Below are positions 14,018-23,471 of a stretch of DNA of 64,000 bases, piece after piece; the first letter of the stretch is position 1; every line of letters begins with the position of its first letter. Origin of the DNA: Aeromonas simiae (GTDB lineage Bacteria; Pseudomonadota; Gammaproteobacteria; Enterobacterales; Aeromonadaceae). A model generated the notes under the pieces. It was not told the DNA's origin, searched no databases, and saw only the letters and a program-made list of their open reading frames with translations. Location: positions 62,001-126,000 of the forward strand of contig NZ_CDBY01000057.1 of assembly GCF_000820125.1 (NCBI RefSeq), given 5' to 3'. The translations under genes were made by a program, and so were the position numbers.

Positions 14018-15139
14018 TTACAGCCCCAGCTTCCAGACCCGGCCGAAGTGCTTGTAGTGGCCCGCCGCCACCCCGGCCTGCTCGCCACGGCCATGGTAGA
14101 GATCCAGGTGCCCGCCCTTGACCGCCCCGCCGGTATCGAGGGCAATCAGCAGGCGCAGCTCGTGGCGACCGGTCCAGTTGCCCTCTTTATCGAGCAGCGG
14201 AACCTCGGCCAGGATGGGGGTGCCCATCGGCAGCAGGCGGCGATCGGCGGCCACGGCCGCCATGCCGAGCAGGGGAATGCCGGCAGCCCCGATCACGTCG
14301 TTAGTCGGGCGGCGCTGGAAGAAGACATAAGAGGGGTTGTTCTCTACCAGCTCTTTGACCGCCGATTCGGGGCGGCTGTCGGCCCACTCCTTGATCGCCT
14401 TGAGCGACATCTTCTCCTTGGGCACCTCGCCGCGGTCGATCAGCACCCGGCCGATGCTGACGTAGCCATGGCCGTTCTTGCCCGCATAGCCGAGGTACTG
14501 CATCTGATCGGTATCGCCGTAGTGGACAAAGCCCGACCCCTGCACATCCATCAGGAAGTTGTCGATAAGCGACTTGCTGTAACCGAGCTCCAGCCCCCGG
14601 TTGGCCAGCGCGCCTTGGTGGATCTCGGCGCGGCTCGGGCAACGCCCGCCGCAGTTGGGCATCGCATAGATGGGGTATTTGAACTCGCCACTTTTCTGGT
14701 GACGCACCTCGAGCACCGGCGAGAAGTAGCCGGTGAAGAGGATGTTGCCACGGTTATCGGCCCCCCCCAGTTGGGAGAGGGTGACGCCATAGCTCGGCAA
14801 CTTGACCGGATCGCCCCCCGCCGCTATCCAGCGGTTGAGCTTGTAGTAGAGGTTGCCATAGCGGCTGGCCATCCGCTTGGAGCGGTCAACCACGATCTGG
14901 CTCTGCGGGCCGAACATGCGAAAGTTGTGGGGCCGGTTGCTGTTGACCCGAGCCACCGGATTGAGATCGCCCGGCAGCACCCCGTCGAGGTACTGGCGCC
15001 CTAAGTTCTCTTCCTGGTTGCAGTTGAGAAAGCAGCTCTGCGCCTTGGGCTTGGGCGGACGTTTCTGGGCATCGCCCGAGCCGGCACAACCGCCGATCAC
15101 CAAGGGGATGGCCAACCACCAATAGGAGCGTTTCTTCAT
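14018..15139 (-). CDS. mltA: membrane-bound lytic transglycosylase A, lipoprotein
   Basis: MltA cleaves peptidoglycan glycan strands to 1,6-anhydro-muropeptides at the outer membrane. The 373-aa product has a lipoprotein signal (MKKRSYWWLAIPLVIGGC, cysteine 18) and the MltA core: GNILFTGYFSPVLEVR, DNFLMDVQGSGFVHYGD, GKNGHGYVSIGRVLI, and a C-terminal 3D domain (LLIALDTGGAVKGGHLDLYHG) with the catalytic aspartate region. ATG 15139 has GAGGA upstream. E. coli MltA is 365 aa. It is divergent from the DUF1289 gene. Confidence 0.94.
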   Translation of the reverse strand: MKKRSYWWLAIPLVIGGCAGSGDAQKRPPKPKAQSCFLNCNQEENLGRQYLDGVLPGDLNPVARVNSNRPHNFRMFGPQSQIVVDRSKRMASRYGNLYYKLNRWIAAGGDPVKLPSYGVTLSQLGGADNRGNILFTGYFSPVLEVRHQKSGEFKYPIYAMPNCGGRCPSRAEIHQGALANRGLELGYSKSLIDNFLMDVQGSGFVHYGDTDQMQYLGYAGKNGHGYVSIGRVLIDRGEVPKEKMSLKAIKEWADSRPESAVKELVENNPSYVFFQRRPTNDVIGAAGIPLLGMAAVAADRRLLPMGTPILAEVPLLDKEGNWTGRHELRLLIALDTGGAVKGGHLDLYHGRGEQAGVAAGHYKHFGRVWKLGL

Positions 15140-15308
15140 TGAGTCCTCATACAACACCACGCCTCTGATGGCCGGCAAGATGCCAAAAAGCCATCCACAA
15201 AGCAAACGCCTTAACCGCTGCGATGCGTTTTTTTCAACGCCGGTTACCTACGGGTTACAAGGGCCAGAGCATGGGTTATAACATGAGCAGCACCGCGCAG
15301 GAGTGACC

Positions 15309-15557
15309 ATGGAGCAGCTTGAATTTTTCCCACTGCAAAGCCCCTGCATCGGGGTGTGTGAGCTCAACAACAAGGGATACTGCAAGGGGTGCTTTCGCAG
15401 CCGCGACGAGCGCTTCAACTGGCAGAGAATGAGCGAGACCGAGCAGCAGGAGGTGCTGCGCCTGTGCCGGGATCGCCAGCGCCGGGTACTGGCGGCCAAA
15501 CGCAAGGCGGCGGCCGCAGAGGGCGAGCCGCCCGAGCAGTCCAGCTTCGATCTGTGA
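15309..15557 (+). CDS. DUF1289 family protein
   Basis: The 82-aa protein carries the DUF1289 pattern: SPCIGVCELNNKGYCKGCFR (cysteines in CxxxC and CxxC arrangement, probably binding metal), then RDERFNWQRMSETEQQEVL. AGGAG five bases before ATG 15309 sets the start. The C-terminal tail is basic, then acidic. The function of the family is unknown. It is divergent from mltA and convergent with fruA. Confidence 0.85.
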   Translation: MEQLEFFPLQSPCIGVCELNNKGYCKGCFRSRDERFNWQRMSETEQQEVLRLCRDRQRRVLAAKRKAAAAEGEPPEQSSFDL

Positions 15558-15566
15558 AATAAGAAA

Positions 15567-15590
15567 AGGGGCGGCCCATGGGCCGCCCCT
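15567..15590. terminator. bidirectional terminator between DUF1289 gene and fruA
   Basis: A perfect 24-base palindrome (AGGGGCGGCCCA / TGGGCCGCCCCT) is flanked by AAGAAA on the left and CTCGTTT on the right. It serves both converging transcripts. Confidence 0.75.
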
Positions 15591-15608
15591 CTCGTTTGCG
15601 CCGGATGA

Positions 15609-17327
15609 TCAGGCCGTCGCCAGCTTGGCCGACGCTTCACCGCGCTTGAGCATGGCGTAGGAGACGCCGGTGAGCAGCGAGCCCGCCGCAATCGCCACGA
15701 TATACATCATGACGTTGCTGATGGCGTTCGGGATAAACAGCACGAACAGGCCGCCGTGGGGCGCCATCAGCTCGCAGCCAAACAGCATGGAGAGGGCGCC
15801 GGTCAGGGCACCGCCGATCATGCAGGCCGGGATGACGCGCATCGGATCTTTGGCGGCAAACGGGATCGCCCCCTCGGAGATGAAGCACAGCCCCAGCACG
15901 AAGGAGGCCTTGCCCGCTTCCTGCTCTGCCTTGATGAACTTCTTGCTGGCTAGGAAGGTGGCAATCCCCATCCCCAGCGCCGGCACCATGCCGGCTGCCA
16001 TCACGGCCGCCATCGGGGCATAGGTCTTGGAGGCGAGCAGGCCGACCCCGAAGGCGTAGGCCGCCTTGTTGACCGGGCCCCCCATGTCGAAGCACATCAT
16101 GGCGCCGATGATGACACCGAGCAGCACGGCGTTAGCCGAGCCCATGTTGTTGAGGAACTCGGTCATGGCGTTCATGATGCCGGCCACCGGGCCGCCAACC
16201 ACGTAGATCATCACCAAGCCGGTAAACAGGCTGGCCGCCAACGGAATGATGAGGATCGGCTTGAGCGCCTCCAGGGTCACCGGCAGGCGCACCTTGTCAC
16301 TCAAGAACTTGGCGCTGTAGCCGGCCAGGAAACCGGCGGCGATCCCACCGAGGAAACCGGCCCCGAGGGAGCTGGCCAGCATGCCGCCGATCATGCCGGG
16401 GGCGAGGCCAGGACGGTCGGCGATGGAGTAGGCAATATAGCCAGCCAGCACCGGGATCATCAGGGCAAAGGCCGACGCGCCGCCGATCTTCATCAGGGCC
16501 GCCGCCAGCGTTCCTTCTACCTTGAACGCCTCGATACCGAACACGAACGAGAGGGCGATGATGAGGCCACCGGCCACCACCATGGGCAGCATGAAGGAGA
16601 CACCGGTCAGCAGGTGCTTGTAGGGGCCGGCCTTCTCCTCCTTCTTGGCCACGCTGGCGCCACTGCTGTGGCGATAGACCTTGGCCTCGCTCCAGGCGCG
16701 CTCGATCTCGGCGCGGGTCTTCTTAAGCGCCGCCCCCGTGCTGGTGCGATAGACGCTCTTGCCATCGAAGCGGGTCATGTCCACCTCGATGTCGGTGGCG
16801 AGCAGCACCAGATCGGCGGCGGCGATCTCCTCGGCGGTCAGGGCATTCTGGGCACCGACCGACCCTTGGGTCTCGACGCGGATCTGATAGCCGAGCTGGG
16901 GCGCCATGTTCTCAAGGGCCTCGGCCGACATGAAGGTATGGGCCACCCCGGTCGGGCAGGCGGTAACCGCCACGATGCGCTTACCGGCCTTGGCCGCGGC
17001 AGCCGGCGCGGCGCTGGCCACATGGGCATACGCTTTGGCCTGCGCGCTGGCGGCCTCCAGCAGCGCCTCGGGGGCCTGAATGGCCTGCTCGATGTCACCG
17101 CGATAGAGGCGCTTGCCGTCAAAACGGGCCAGATCCAGCTCGGTGCTGGCGGCGACCACCACCAGCTCGGCGGCGGCCACCTCGGCGTCGCTCAGCGTCT
17201 GGGCGTGGCCACGGGCCTCAGTCTTGACCTCCCAGCCTTTGGCCTTGGCCGCCTGCTCGAGGCGGCGGGCGGCAAGAAAACCGGTGGCGATGCCCGCCGG
17301 GCAGGCCGTCACTATGATTGCTTTCAT
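15609..17327 (-). CDS. fruA: fructose PTS permease, IIB'-IIB-IIC
   Basis: FruA imports fructose and phosphorylates it to fructose-1-phosphate in the inner membrane. The 572-aa protein has two IIB-type domains. The first starts MKAIIVTACPAGIATGFLAA. The second contains RIVAVTACPTGVAHTF, with the phospho-accepting Cys124. A membrane IIC domain runs from about residue 235 with many helices (MLPMVVAGGLIIALSFVFG). E. coli FruA is 563 aa. ATG 17327 overlaps the fruK stop by four bases (ATGA) and has AAGGAG upstream. It is the last gene of fruBKA. Confidence 0.96.
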   Translation of the reverse strand: MKAIIVTACPAGIATGFLAARRLEQAAKAKGWEVKTEARGHAQTLSDAEVAAAELVVVAASTELDLARFDGKRLYRGDIEQAIQAPEALLEAASAQAKAYAHVASAAPAAAAKAGKRIVAVTACPTGVAHTFMSAEALENMAPQLGYQIRVETQGSVGAQNALTAEEIAAADLVLLATDIEVDMTRFDGKSVYRTSTGAALKKTRAEIERAWSEAKVYRHSSGASVAKKEEKAGPYKHLLTGVSFMLPMVVAGGLIIALSFVFGIEAFKVEGTLAAALMKIGGASAFALMIPVLAGYIAYSIADRPGLAPGMIGGMLASSLGAGFLGGIAAGFLAGYSAKFLSDKVRLPVTLEALKPILIIPLAASLFTGLVMIYVVGGPVAGIMNAMTEFLNNMGSANAVLLGVIIGAMMCFDMGGPVNKAAYAFGVGLLASKTYAPMAAVMAAGMVPALGMGIATFLASKKFIKAEQEAGKASFVLGLCFISEGAIPFAAKDPMRVIPACMIGGALTGALSMLFGCELMAPHGGLFVLFIPNAISNVMMYIVAIAAGSLLTGVSYAMLKRGEASAKLATA

Positions 17328-18274
17328 TGGGCATCTCCTTGAGTCATCAGTTGTGTGATCACCACACGTTCCATCAGGGGCGCAAGCTGATCGCGCCCGG
17401 CAAATCCAACGGCAACCTGGCTCACCGCCAGGGCCGAGGCGGCGGTGGCCAGACGCACCGTCTCCTCTTTGGGCAGTCCGGCGGCAAGGCCGTAGACCAA
17501 CCCGGCCACCAGGGAATCACCGGCGCCGACCGTGCTCACCACCTGCATCCGCGGCGGCACCGCACGCAGCACCCCCTCACGGCTGAACCAGAGCAGGCCA
17601 CGGCTGCCGTCGGAGACGACCACCTGGGCCACCCCCTTGGCCAGCAGGGCCTCGGCACACTCGCGCTGCTCGGCATCGGTCTCGATGGGGCGACCGGCCC
17701 ACTGGCCGAGCTCCTCACGATTGGGCTTGACCAGGGTCGGCGCCCCCTCCAGCCCCACCCGCAGCGCCGCGCCGCTGCAATCGAAGATCACCTGCTTGCC
17801 GCGCGCCTTGAGGCGCACGATAAGATCGCGGGCAAACTCGGGCTCGACCCCCTTGGGCAGGCTGCCGGCCAGCACGAACCAGTCGTGATCGAGGCAGAGC
17901 CGATCGAGGGCGGCCAGCAGCGCCTCACGCGCCGGCTCATCGATGCTCAGCCCCGGCAGGTTGAGGTCGGTCACCCGGCCGGCCTGCTCGGCAATCTTGA
18001 CGTTGATGCGGGTCTCGCCACGGACACGCACGAAGGCATCCTCCAGCCCCTTGCGCTGGAACAGCTCGACGAAGGGGGCCTGATTGCCCTCCCCCAGCCA
18101 GCCGGTGACGGTCACGTCACAACCGAGATCCCGCAGCACCATGGCCACGTTGATCCCCTTGCCGGCGGCGCGCAGGGAGGCCTGCTCGACCAGATTGACC
18201 TCGCCCGGCACTAAGGTGGCGAGACGGGTGGTGAGATCGAGGGCCGGATTGAGGGTGATGGTGGCGATCTTCAT
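17324..18274 (-). CDS. fruK: 1-phosphofructokinase
   Basis: FruK phosphorylates fructose-1-phosphate to fructose-1,6-bisphosphate. The 316-aa PfkB-family kinase begins [19 protein letters not shown] and shows the substrate motif AAGKGINVAMVLRDLG and the C-terminal PfkB signature VVSTVGAGDSLVAGLVYGLA with the catalytic aspartate. It overlaps fruB upstream and fruA downstream by four bases each, indicating tight translational coupling. Confidence 0.96.
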   Translation of the reverse strand: MKIATITLNPALDLTTRLATLVPGEVNLVEQASLRAAGKGINVAMVLRDLGCDVTVTGWLGEGNQAPFVELFQRKGLEDAFVRVRGETRINVKIAEQAGRVTDLNLPGLSIDEPAREALLAALDRLCLDHDWFVLAGSLPKGVEPEFARDLIVRLKARGKQVIFDCSGAALRVGLEGAPTLVKPNREELGQWAGRPIETDAEQRECAEALLAKGVAQVVVSDGSRGLLWFSREGVLRAVPPRMQVVSTVGAGDSLVAGLVYGLAAGLPKEETVRLATAASALAVSQVAVGFAGRDQLAPLMERVVITQLMTQGDAQ

Positions 18275-19398
18275 GCTTGTGCTCCTTCACCCAGACCGGT
18301 GGCGATGGCCTCGCCCAGCCCCTTGAGGGCGGCCGCGGCATCCGCGCCACTGGCACGGAAGGCCAGACGATGGCCGCACTTGACGCCAAGGCCGATCACC
18401 TTCATCAGGCTCTTGGCATTGACCTCTTCACCGCTGCCGTCAAGGTTGGCGACGCGAATATCGGCACCATACTCCTTGGCCACCTTGACCAGCATGGCGC
18501 CGGGGCGGGCGTGCAGGCCATGGGGGTTGACGATGGTGAAGGTGGCGCTATGCCCTTCACCCGCAACTTCCGGCGCCGGGGCGCGCGGCGCCTCGCTTTG
18601 CAGCAGGGCAAGGCCCTGACTCGCCAGCTCAGCCAGACGACCGGCGGCGGCCAGCTCGGCCAGACGGGTCAGTTGCACCTCGTGGCCGGCCCCATTGGCA
18701 CACAGCAGCAGCAGGCCGTTGACCGGCTCATCGCCGGCGTGCAGCGGCTGCTCCGGGGTAGCCAGCAGCCAGCCGGCCTGGGCGGCGCGGGTGCGGGCCA
18801 GCCACAGCCCCTGCCCCAGATGAAGCGGCGCCTGCCCGAGCAGGGCCGCCAGGGTATCGGTGTCCATCCAGCCGGCCGACTTGGCGCGAGCGGCCGCAGC
18901 CAGTTGCAGCTCGTTGAGCGAGGCCGCCGGGAAGTGCTCGAGGCGCTGGAACTGCGGCTCGGCCGCCGCCCCCTGCCCGCTCAGCACGGCGATGATATCG
19001 GCCACCTCAGTGGTATCGCGCAGACGCAGCGCCGCCGCCTCGTCACCCAGCACATGGGTGAGCTGGCGCAAGATGCCGAGGTGTTCGTCGGACTTGGCGG
19101 CGATGGCGATCACCAGATAGGCCAGCTGGCCATCGTCCCACTCGACCCCTTGCGGGAACTGGGCCACCTGCACCCCGGTCTGGCGCACCAGATGGCGGGT
19201 GTCGGTGGTGCCGTGGGGAATGGCGATGCCATTGCCAAGGTAGGTGGCATGCTGGGCCTCACGGGCCTGCATGCCGGCCAGATAACCGCTCTCGACCAGG
19301 CCGGCGGCCTCGAGGCGACCAGCCAGCAGGGCGATCGCCTCACCCTTGTTGGCCGCTTTCTGTCCCAGCAGGATCTGTTCGGGTGCCAAGGTCAGCAT
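18271..19398 (-). CDS. fruB: fructose-specific phosphocarrier, IIA-M-FPr (diphosphoryl transfer protein)
   Basis: FruB relays phosphate from PEP/enzyme I to FruA. The 375-aa protein (E. coli 376) has an N-terminal IIA domain with His62 in [12 protein letters not shown], a central M region, and a C-terminal HPr-like FPr domain with phospho-His296 in [20 protein letters not shown] precedes ATG 19398. It is first in fruBKA; the 286-base region upstream carries several FruR-type palindromes shared with divergent fruR. Confidence 0.96.
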   Translation of the reverse strand: MLTLAPEQILLGQKAANKGEAIALLAGRLEAAGLVESGYLAGMQAREAQHATYLGNGIAIPHGTTDTRHLVRQTGVQVAQFPQGVEWDDGQLAYLVIAIAAKSDEHLGILRQLTHVLGDEAAALRLRDTTEVADIIAVLSGQGAAAEPQFQRLEHFPAASLNELQLAAAARAKSAGWMDTDTLAALLGQAPLHLGQGLWLARTRAAQAGWLLATPEQPLHAGDEPVNGLLLLCANGAGHEVQLTRLAELAAAGRLAELASQGLALLQSEAPRAPAPEVAGEGHSATFTIVNPHGLHARPGAMLVKVAKEYGADIRVANLDGSGEEVNAKSLMKVIGLGVKCGHRLAFRASGADAAAALKGLGEAIATGLGEGAQA

Positions 19399-19455
19399 AA
19401 AGTCTCTCCGTCATCGTCTATTTGTTGTGTCAGCTTCAGTGTAGACCACCAAAAA

Positions 19456-19469
19456 CTGAAACGTTTCAG
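19456..19469. promoter_or_regulatory. FruR operator, fruB-proximal
   Basis: CTGAAACGTTTCAG is a perfect 14-bp palindrome matching the Cra/FruR consensus (TGAAWCGNTT). It lies 57 bases upstream of the fruB start, where a bound repressor would block transcription of fruBKA. Confidence 0.8.
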
Positions 19470-19477
19470 CTTGCAGG

Positions 19478-19500
19478 GTTCAGCGAACACGTTGCTGAAC
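19478..19500. repeat. inverted repeat in the fru control region
   Basis: GTTCAGC (19478-19484) and GCTGAAC (19494-19500) form a 7-bp inverted repeat with a 9-base gap. The arms resemble FruR half-sites at a wider spacing, so this may be an auxiliary contact site. Confidence 0.35.
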
Positions 19501-19559
19501 CACTCAACCTTGACTCAGGCTGTTTCTCATCGCCAATTCAGGTGGAGCACGCTTGCAAG

Positions 19560-19573
19560 CTGAATCGTTTCAC
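19560..19573. promoter_or_regulatory. FruR operator, middle copy
   Basis: CTGAATCGTTTCAC matches the FruR consensus with one symmetry break. It lies 26 bases from the next copy on the same helical face spacing range, within the fruB-fruR divergent region. Confidence 0.65.
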
Positions 19574-19585
19574 TTATATTTAAGA

Positions 19586-19599
19586 CTGAATCGTTTCAG
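19586..19599. promoter_or_regulatory. FruR operator, fruR-proximal
   Basis: CTGAATCGTTTCAG is palindromic except for the central base pair and fits the FruR consensus. It is about 85 bases before the fruR start, so autoregulation is likely. Confidence 0.7.
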
Positions 19600-19684
19600 T
19601 GAATTGATCAAGCCCGGCGCCAACGCCACATCTCGATGGTATGATCGGGCGCACAATTTTCATCATCCGGAGCCGTGAAAACCC

Positions 19685-20668
19685 ATGAAACTGGAAGAGA
19701 TTGCCGCCCTAGCGGGGGTATCCCGCACCACGGCCAGCTACGTGATCAACGGCAAGGCCGAGCAGTACCGCATCAGCCAGGCCACCCGTGACAAGGTCAT
19801 GGCCGTGGTCGAAGCGCACCACTACCAGCCCGACAGCCGCGCCGCCTCCCTGCGCGGTGGCCAGACCCGCACCCTGGGCTTCATCCTGCCGGATCTGGAA
19901 AACGCCAGCTACGCCAAGCTGGCCAAACGCCTCGAGCAGGGGGCCCGCGCCGAGGGGTATCAGCTGCTCATCGTCTGCTCGGAGGATGAACCCGATACCG
20001 AGCGCGAGCTGGCCAAGATGCTGCTGGCCCGCCATGTGGATGTGCTGCTGGTCGCCAGCTGCCTGCCGGCAGACGATCCCTGGTATCGCGAGCGCCAGCG
20101 TGAAGGGGCCCGCATCATCGCCATCGATCGGGCGCTCGATCCGGCCTGGTTTGTCTCGGTCACCAGCGAGAACCGCAAGGGGTGCGAGGAGCTGACCCGC
20201 TCTTTGCTCTCCCCCACCCTGCCGAGCATCGCGCTGATCACCGCCATGCCCGATCTCACCATCAGCGAGGAGCGCCGCCAAGGGTTCGTGCAGGCCCTCG
20301 AGGGGCACCCGGCCAAGGTGTGGGAGTGCGCCGGCGCCCACTTCGATCGCCGTGAGGGCTATCGCCTGATCCGCCAGCTGCATGAGCAACGAGGCAGCCT
20401 GCCGGCCGCCCTGGTCACCACCTCCTACATCCTGATGGAGGGTGTGCTCGATTACCTGCTGGAGCAGAGCGTCGACATGAGCAGCCTCGCCATGGCCACC
20501 TTCGGCGATGATCGGCTGCTCGACTTTCTCCCCTGCGGCATCAACTCCCTGCCCCAGTCCCACGACGAGATCGCCACCCGAGCCCTCACCCTGGCGTTCG
20601 GTGCCATCCATGGCGATTACCCGGCCGGCGTACACGTGATCGCGCGGAGTCTGTGCCGCCGCTCGTAA
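19685..20668 (+). CDS. fruR: LacI-family fructose repressor FruR/Cra
   Basis: The 327-aa regulator (E. coli Cra 334) has an N-terminal LacI helix-turn-helix (MKLEEIAALAGVSRTTASYV, INGKAEQYRISQATRDKV) and hinge (YQPDSRAASLRGGQTRTLGF), followed by a periplasmic-binding-protein-like effector domain. Known effectors of the family are fructose-1-phosphate or fructose-1,6-bisphosphate. It is divergent from fruBKA with several cognate palindromes between, so it probably represses fruBKA and itself. A hairpin terminator follows. Confidence 0.93.
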   Translation: MKLEEIAALAGVSRTTASYVINGKAEQYRISQATRDKVMAVVEAHHYQPDSRAASLRGGQTRTLGFILPDLENASYAKLAKRLEQGARAEGYQLLIVCSEDEPDTERELAKMLLARHVDVLLVASCLPADDPWYRERQREGARIIAIDRALDPAWFVSVTSENRKGCEELTRSLLSPTLPSIALITAMPDLTISEERRQGFVQALEGHPAKVWECAGAHFDRREGYRLIRQLHEQRGSLPAALVTTSYILMEGVLDYLLEQSVDMSSLAMATFGDDRLLDFLPCGINSLPQSHDEIATRALTLAFGAIHGDYPAGVHVIARSLCRRS

Positions 20669-20709
20669 CGATATCGTTCCACAACCCCGCTATTTTTGTT
20701 GCCACTCGC

Positions 20710-20734
20710 CCCCCTGGTGGCTTGCCACAGGGGG
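20710..20734 (+). terminator. terminator after fruR
   Basis: CCCCCTGGTGGC and GCCACAGGGGG form an 11-bp stem with one bulged G and a TT loop, followed by TTGCCTTGTTT. It separates fruR from tyrP. A weak TyrR-box-like element (CGTACA N6 TTTACG, 20856-20873) lies ten bases before the tyrP start. Confidence 0.65.
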
Positions 20735-20882
20735 TTGCCTTGTTTACAGTGCCCCTCCTTAACCCGATCTTTCTCACTAGCGAAAGGTCAAAATACCGAC
20801 GATTACGCCACCCTGCACCCCATTGGCGAAAAATAGAACCAAAATCGGCCCCAATCGTACAATATTCTTTACGGAAGAGTTC

Positions 20883-22076
20883 ATGCACTCCAAGACCCTC
20901 GGCTGTACCCTGCTCATCGCCGGCACCACCATAGGCGCCGGCATGCTGGCCCTGCCGCTGGCCGCCTCCCCCCTCGGCGGACCGGCCACCCTGATCCTGA
21001 TGCTGGTGCTGTGGGCTCTGATGGCCTACACCGCCATGTTGCAGGTTGAAGCGAGCCTCACCACGTGTCATACCCACCTGCACCAACTGGCCGAGCACCT
21101 GCTCGGCGCCTGGGGCAAGCGTCTGGCCGCCTTCTGCGTGCTGATGCTCTTTTACTCGCTGGCGGCCGCCTACATCAGCGGCGGCAGCAGTCTGCTGAGC
21201 CAGGCGCTCGGTGATGAGGGCATCACGCTGAGCCAGGAGCGCAGTGCCTGGCTGTTTACCCTCTTCTTTGGTGGCATGGTCTGTATCGGCACCCGCTCGG
21301 TCGACTACCTCAACCGCCTGATGTTTGCCACCAAGCTGGTGATCATGGTGGCGGTGCTGGCCATGCTGCTGCCGCGCGCCGAGGGGCAGCACCTGCTGGC
21401 CATGCCGCTCGAGCAAGGGCTGCTGCTGGCGGGCCTGCCGGTCATCTTCACCTCGTTTGGCTTTCACGGCTCCATTCCCAGCGTCCTGCTCTATCTCGGC
21501 CGAGATCCGCGCCAGCTGCGCCGGGTCTTCGTCTGGGGCTCAGCCCTGCCGCTCATCCTCTATGTGCTGTGGCAGGTGGCCATCCTCGGCCTGCTCGGCC
21601 AGCAGCGTCTGCTCGCGACCGGTGGGGCATTGGATGGTCTGCTGGCGGGGGTGGGCCAGGTGATCGACTGGAGTACCTTCAGCCAGGCCATGCATCTGTT
21701 TGCCGATCTGGCGCTGGCCACCTCTTTTCTTGGCGTGACCCTGGGGCTGTTTGACTTCATGGCCAAGGCCCTCAACCGCCGTGACAACGCCACCGGCCGC
21801 CTGCAAACCGGCCTCATCACCTTCGTGCCGCCCCTGCTGTTTGCCCTCTACTTTCCTCAGGGCTTCATCATGGCGCTCGGCTATGCGGCGATTGCGCTGG
21901 CGGTGCTGGCGGTCTTGCTGCCAGTCACTCTGGTATGGCAATCGCGCAAAGTCCCCGAGCAAGGGGGGTATCGGGCCCCTGGCGGTACCTACGGCCTACT
22001 CGCGGCCACCCTGCTCGGCCTGCTCATCGTCGGTGTGCAGGTGAGCGTCTCGGTGGGGCTGCTGCCCGCCCTGTAA
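20883..22076 (+). CDS. tyrP: aromatic amino acid (tyrosine-type) permease
   Basis: This ArAAP-family H+ symporter has 397 aa and 11 or so membrane segments. The opening MHSKTLGCTLLIAGTTIGAG, then MLALPLAA matches TyrP/Mtr; TSFGFHGSIPSVLLYLGRD is the conserved helix-5/6 region. ATG 20883 is preceded by GGAAGAG. E. coli TyrP is 403 aa. Tyrosine versus tryptophan specificity is inferred from overall resemblance only. Confidence 0.88.
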   Translation: MHSKTLGCTLLIAGTTIGAGMLALPLAASPLGGPATLILMLVLWALMAYTAMLQVEASLTTCHTHLHQLAEHLLGAWGKRLAAFCVLMLFYSLAAAYISGGSSLLSQALGDEGITLSQERSAWLFTLFFGGMVCIGTRSVDYLNRLMFATKLVIMVAVLAMLLPRAEGQHLLAMPLEQGLLLAGLPVIFTSFGFHGSIPSVLLYLGRDPRQLRRVFVWGSALPLILYVLWQVAILGLLGQQRLLATGGALDGLLAGVGQVIDWSTFSQAMHLFADLALATSFLGVTLGLFDFMAKALNRRDNATGRLQTGLITFVPPLLFALYFPQGFIMALGYAAIALAVLAVLLPVTLVWQSRKVPEQGGYRAPGGTYGLLAATLLGLLIVGVQVSVSVGLLPAL

Positions 22077-22092
22077 GCAGGCGCCCGCCAAT

Positions 22093-22120
22093 AAGAAGGC
22101 CACCCTAGGGTGGCCTTCTT
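22093..22120. terminator. bidirectional terminator between tyrP and fbp
   Basis: AAGAAGGCCACCC and GGGTGGCCTTCTT form a perfect 13-bp stem around TA, ending in CTT-rich sequence on both strands, between convergent genes. Confidence 0.85.
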
Positions 22121-22134
22121 GCTATGCGCTCACA

Positions 22135-23163
22135 TCAACTTTGCGGCGCCTCATGGGAGGAGAACTCCCGCATGAAGGCTTCGGCGCGCTCCACCATCTT
22201 GGTCGAGCCGACGAAGTAAGGGGTGCGCTGGTGCAGCGAGGTGGGCTCGATATCGAGGATACGGCGGAATCCATCCGACGCCTTGCCCCCGGCCTGCTCT
22301 ATCAGCAGGGCCAGCGGGTTGCACTCGTAGAGCAGGCGCAGCTTGCCCTTGGGCGCATTGGTACCGGACGGGTAGATATAGATGCCGCCTTTAAGCAGGT
22401 TGCGATGAAAATCGGAAACCAATGATCCGATATAGCGGGCGGTGTAGGGCCTGTGGGTCGGCTCATCGAGCTCCTGGCAATATTTCAGGTACTTCTTCAC
22501 CCCATCCGGGAACTTGATGTAGTTGCCCTCGTTGATGGAGTAGATCTTGCCCTCCTCGGGGATACGCAGGTTCTCGTGGGAGAGGCAGAAGCAACCGATA
22601 GAGGGATCGTAGGTAAAGCCGTTGACCCCGTTGCCGGTGGTGTAGACCAGCATGGTCGAGGAGCCATAGACCACGTAACCCGCCGCCACCTGGCGCCGAC
22701 CCGGTTGCAGGAAATCCTCCAGCACCACAGGGGTGCCGGGCGGGCTGACACGGCGATAGATGGAGAAGATGGTGCCGACGGAGACGTTCACATCGATGTT
22801 GGAAGAGCCATCGAGCGGGTCGATCAGCACCACGTACTTGGAGTGCTTGGAGAGGGCCGAATCAAAGACGACGAAATCCTCCTCCTCTTCCGAGGCCATG
22901 CCACACACCTCGCCGCGCGCCTCGAGCGCCGCCTTGAAGCGCTCGTTGGCATAGACATCGAGCTTTTGCTGCACCTCCCCTTGTACGTTTTCGGCACCGA
23001 CCGAGCCGATGATATCGGCCAGCCCCGCCTTGTTGATCTCCCGGTTGACTACCTTGGCCGCCAGCCGGATCGAGCTGAGCAGGGAGCTCAGTTCACCGGT
23101 AGCCGTCGGGTACTCGGTCTGCTTCTTGACGATAAACTCACCGAGCGTGACCATGTTTTTCAT
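22135..23163 (-). CDS. fbp: fructose-1,6-bisphosphatase class 1
   Basis: Fbp catalyses the committed gluconeogenic step. The 342-aa protein (E. coli 332) carries the metal-binding motif [20 protein letters not shown] and the C-terminal signature [22 protein letters not shown]. The start [15 protein letters not shown] has AAGGA upstream. A palindrome of the AAAACGTTT type lies 29 bases before the start. Confidence 0.97.
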   Translation of the reverse strand: MKNMVTLGEFIVKKQTEYPTATGELSSLLSSIRLAAKVVNREINKAGLADIIGSVGAENVQGEVQQKLDVYANERFKAALEARGEVCGMASEEEEDFVVFDSALSKHSKYVVLIDPLDGSSNIDVNVSVGTIFSIYRRVSPPGTPVVLEDFLQPGRRQVAAGYVVYGSSTMLVYTTGNGVNGFTYDPSIGCFCLSHENLRIPEEGKIYSINEGNYIKFPDGVKKYLKYCQELDEPTHRPYTARYIGSLVSDFHRNLLKGGIYIYPSGTNAPKGKLRLLYECNPLALLIEQAGGKASDGFRRILDIEPTSLHQRTPYFVGSTKMVERAEAFMREFSSHEAPQS

Positions 23164-23191
23164 CGTGTTTCCTTAACGTAAACCGTTGGCG

Positions 23192-23207
23192 TTGAAAACG
23201 TTTGCAA
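23192..23207. promoter_or_regulatory. LacI-family-type operator upstream of fbp
   Basis: TTGAAAACGTTTGCAA is an imperfect 16-bp palindrome with an AAACGTTT core. It differs from the CTGAAWCGTTTCAG sites at fruB/fruR, but resembles the perfect palindrome upstream of ppsA. Either Cra or a PurR-type regulator could bind; Cra activates fbp and ppsA in enteric bacteria. Confidence 0.5.
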
Positions 23208-23471
23208 GCTTAAGCAAAAAAATCGCTGTTCTTGGCGGACAGCGTATTGTTACCGAATGTAACTTTTTTTTTGGTTTTTTGCAGCGAATTAACTGGGCTT
23301 AAACGTGGCGGACTCTGCCATGAAATACGCCATCGCCCCCTTAGCATCGCCGAGAACAGGCTCATAAACCGCCACTTTATTTTTACCGCGAGTTTTCACT
23401 TTGCTTGTCATGCCCCTGGCGTTACCGCACACTGCCGGATGCTAGGAAGCAAACATAACAAGGATATGACG

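Noticed and set aside
13861-14145. N-terminal extension of ProC
   Set aside because: The additional residues are low-complexity and cover the mltA terminator; the Rossmann fold begins at ATG 13860.
20856-20873. TyrR box before tyrP as a firm feature
   Set aside because: CGTACA-N6-TTTACG deviates at several positions and overlaps the leader close to the ribosome-binding site; mentioned only as a weak possibility.
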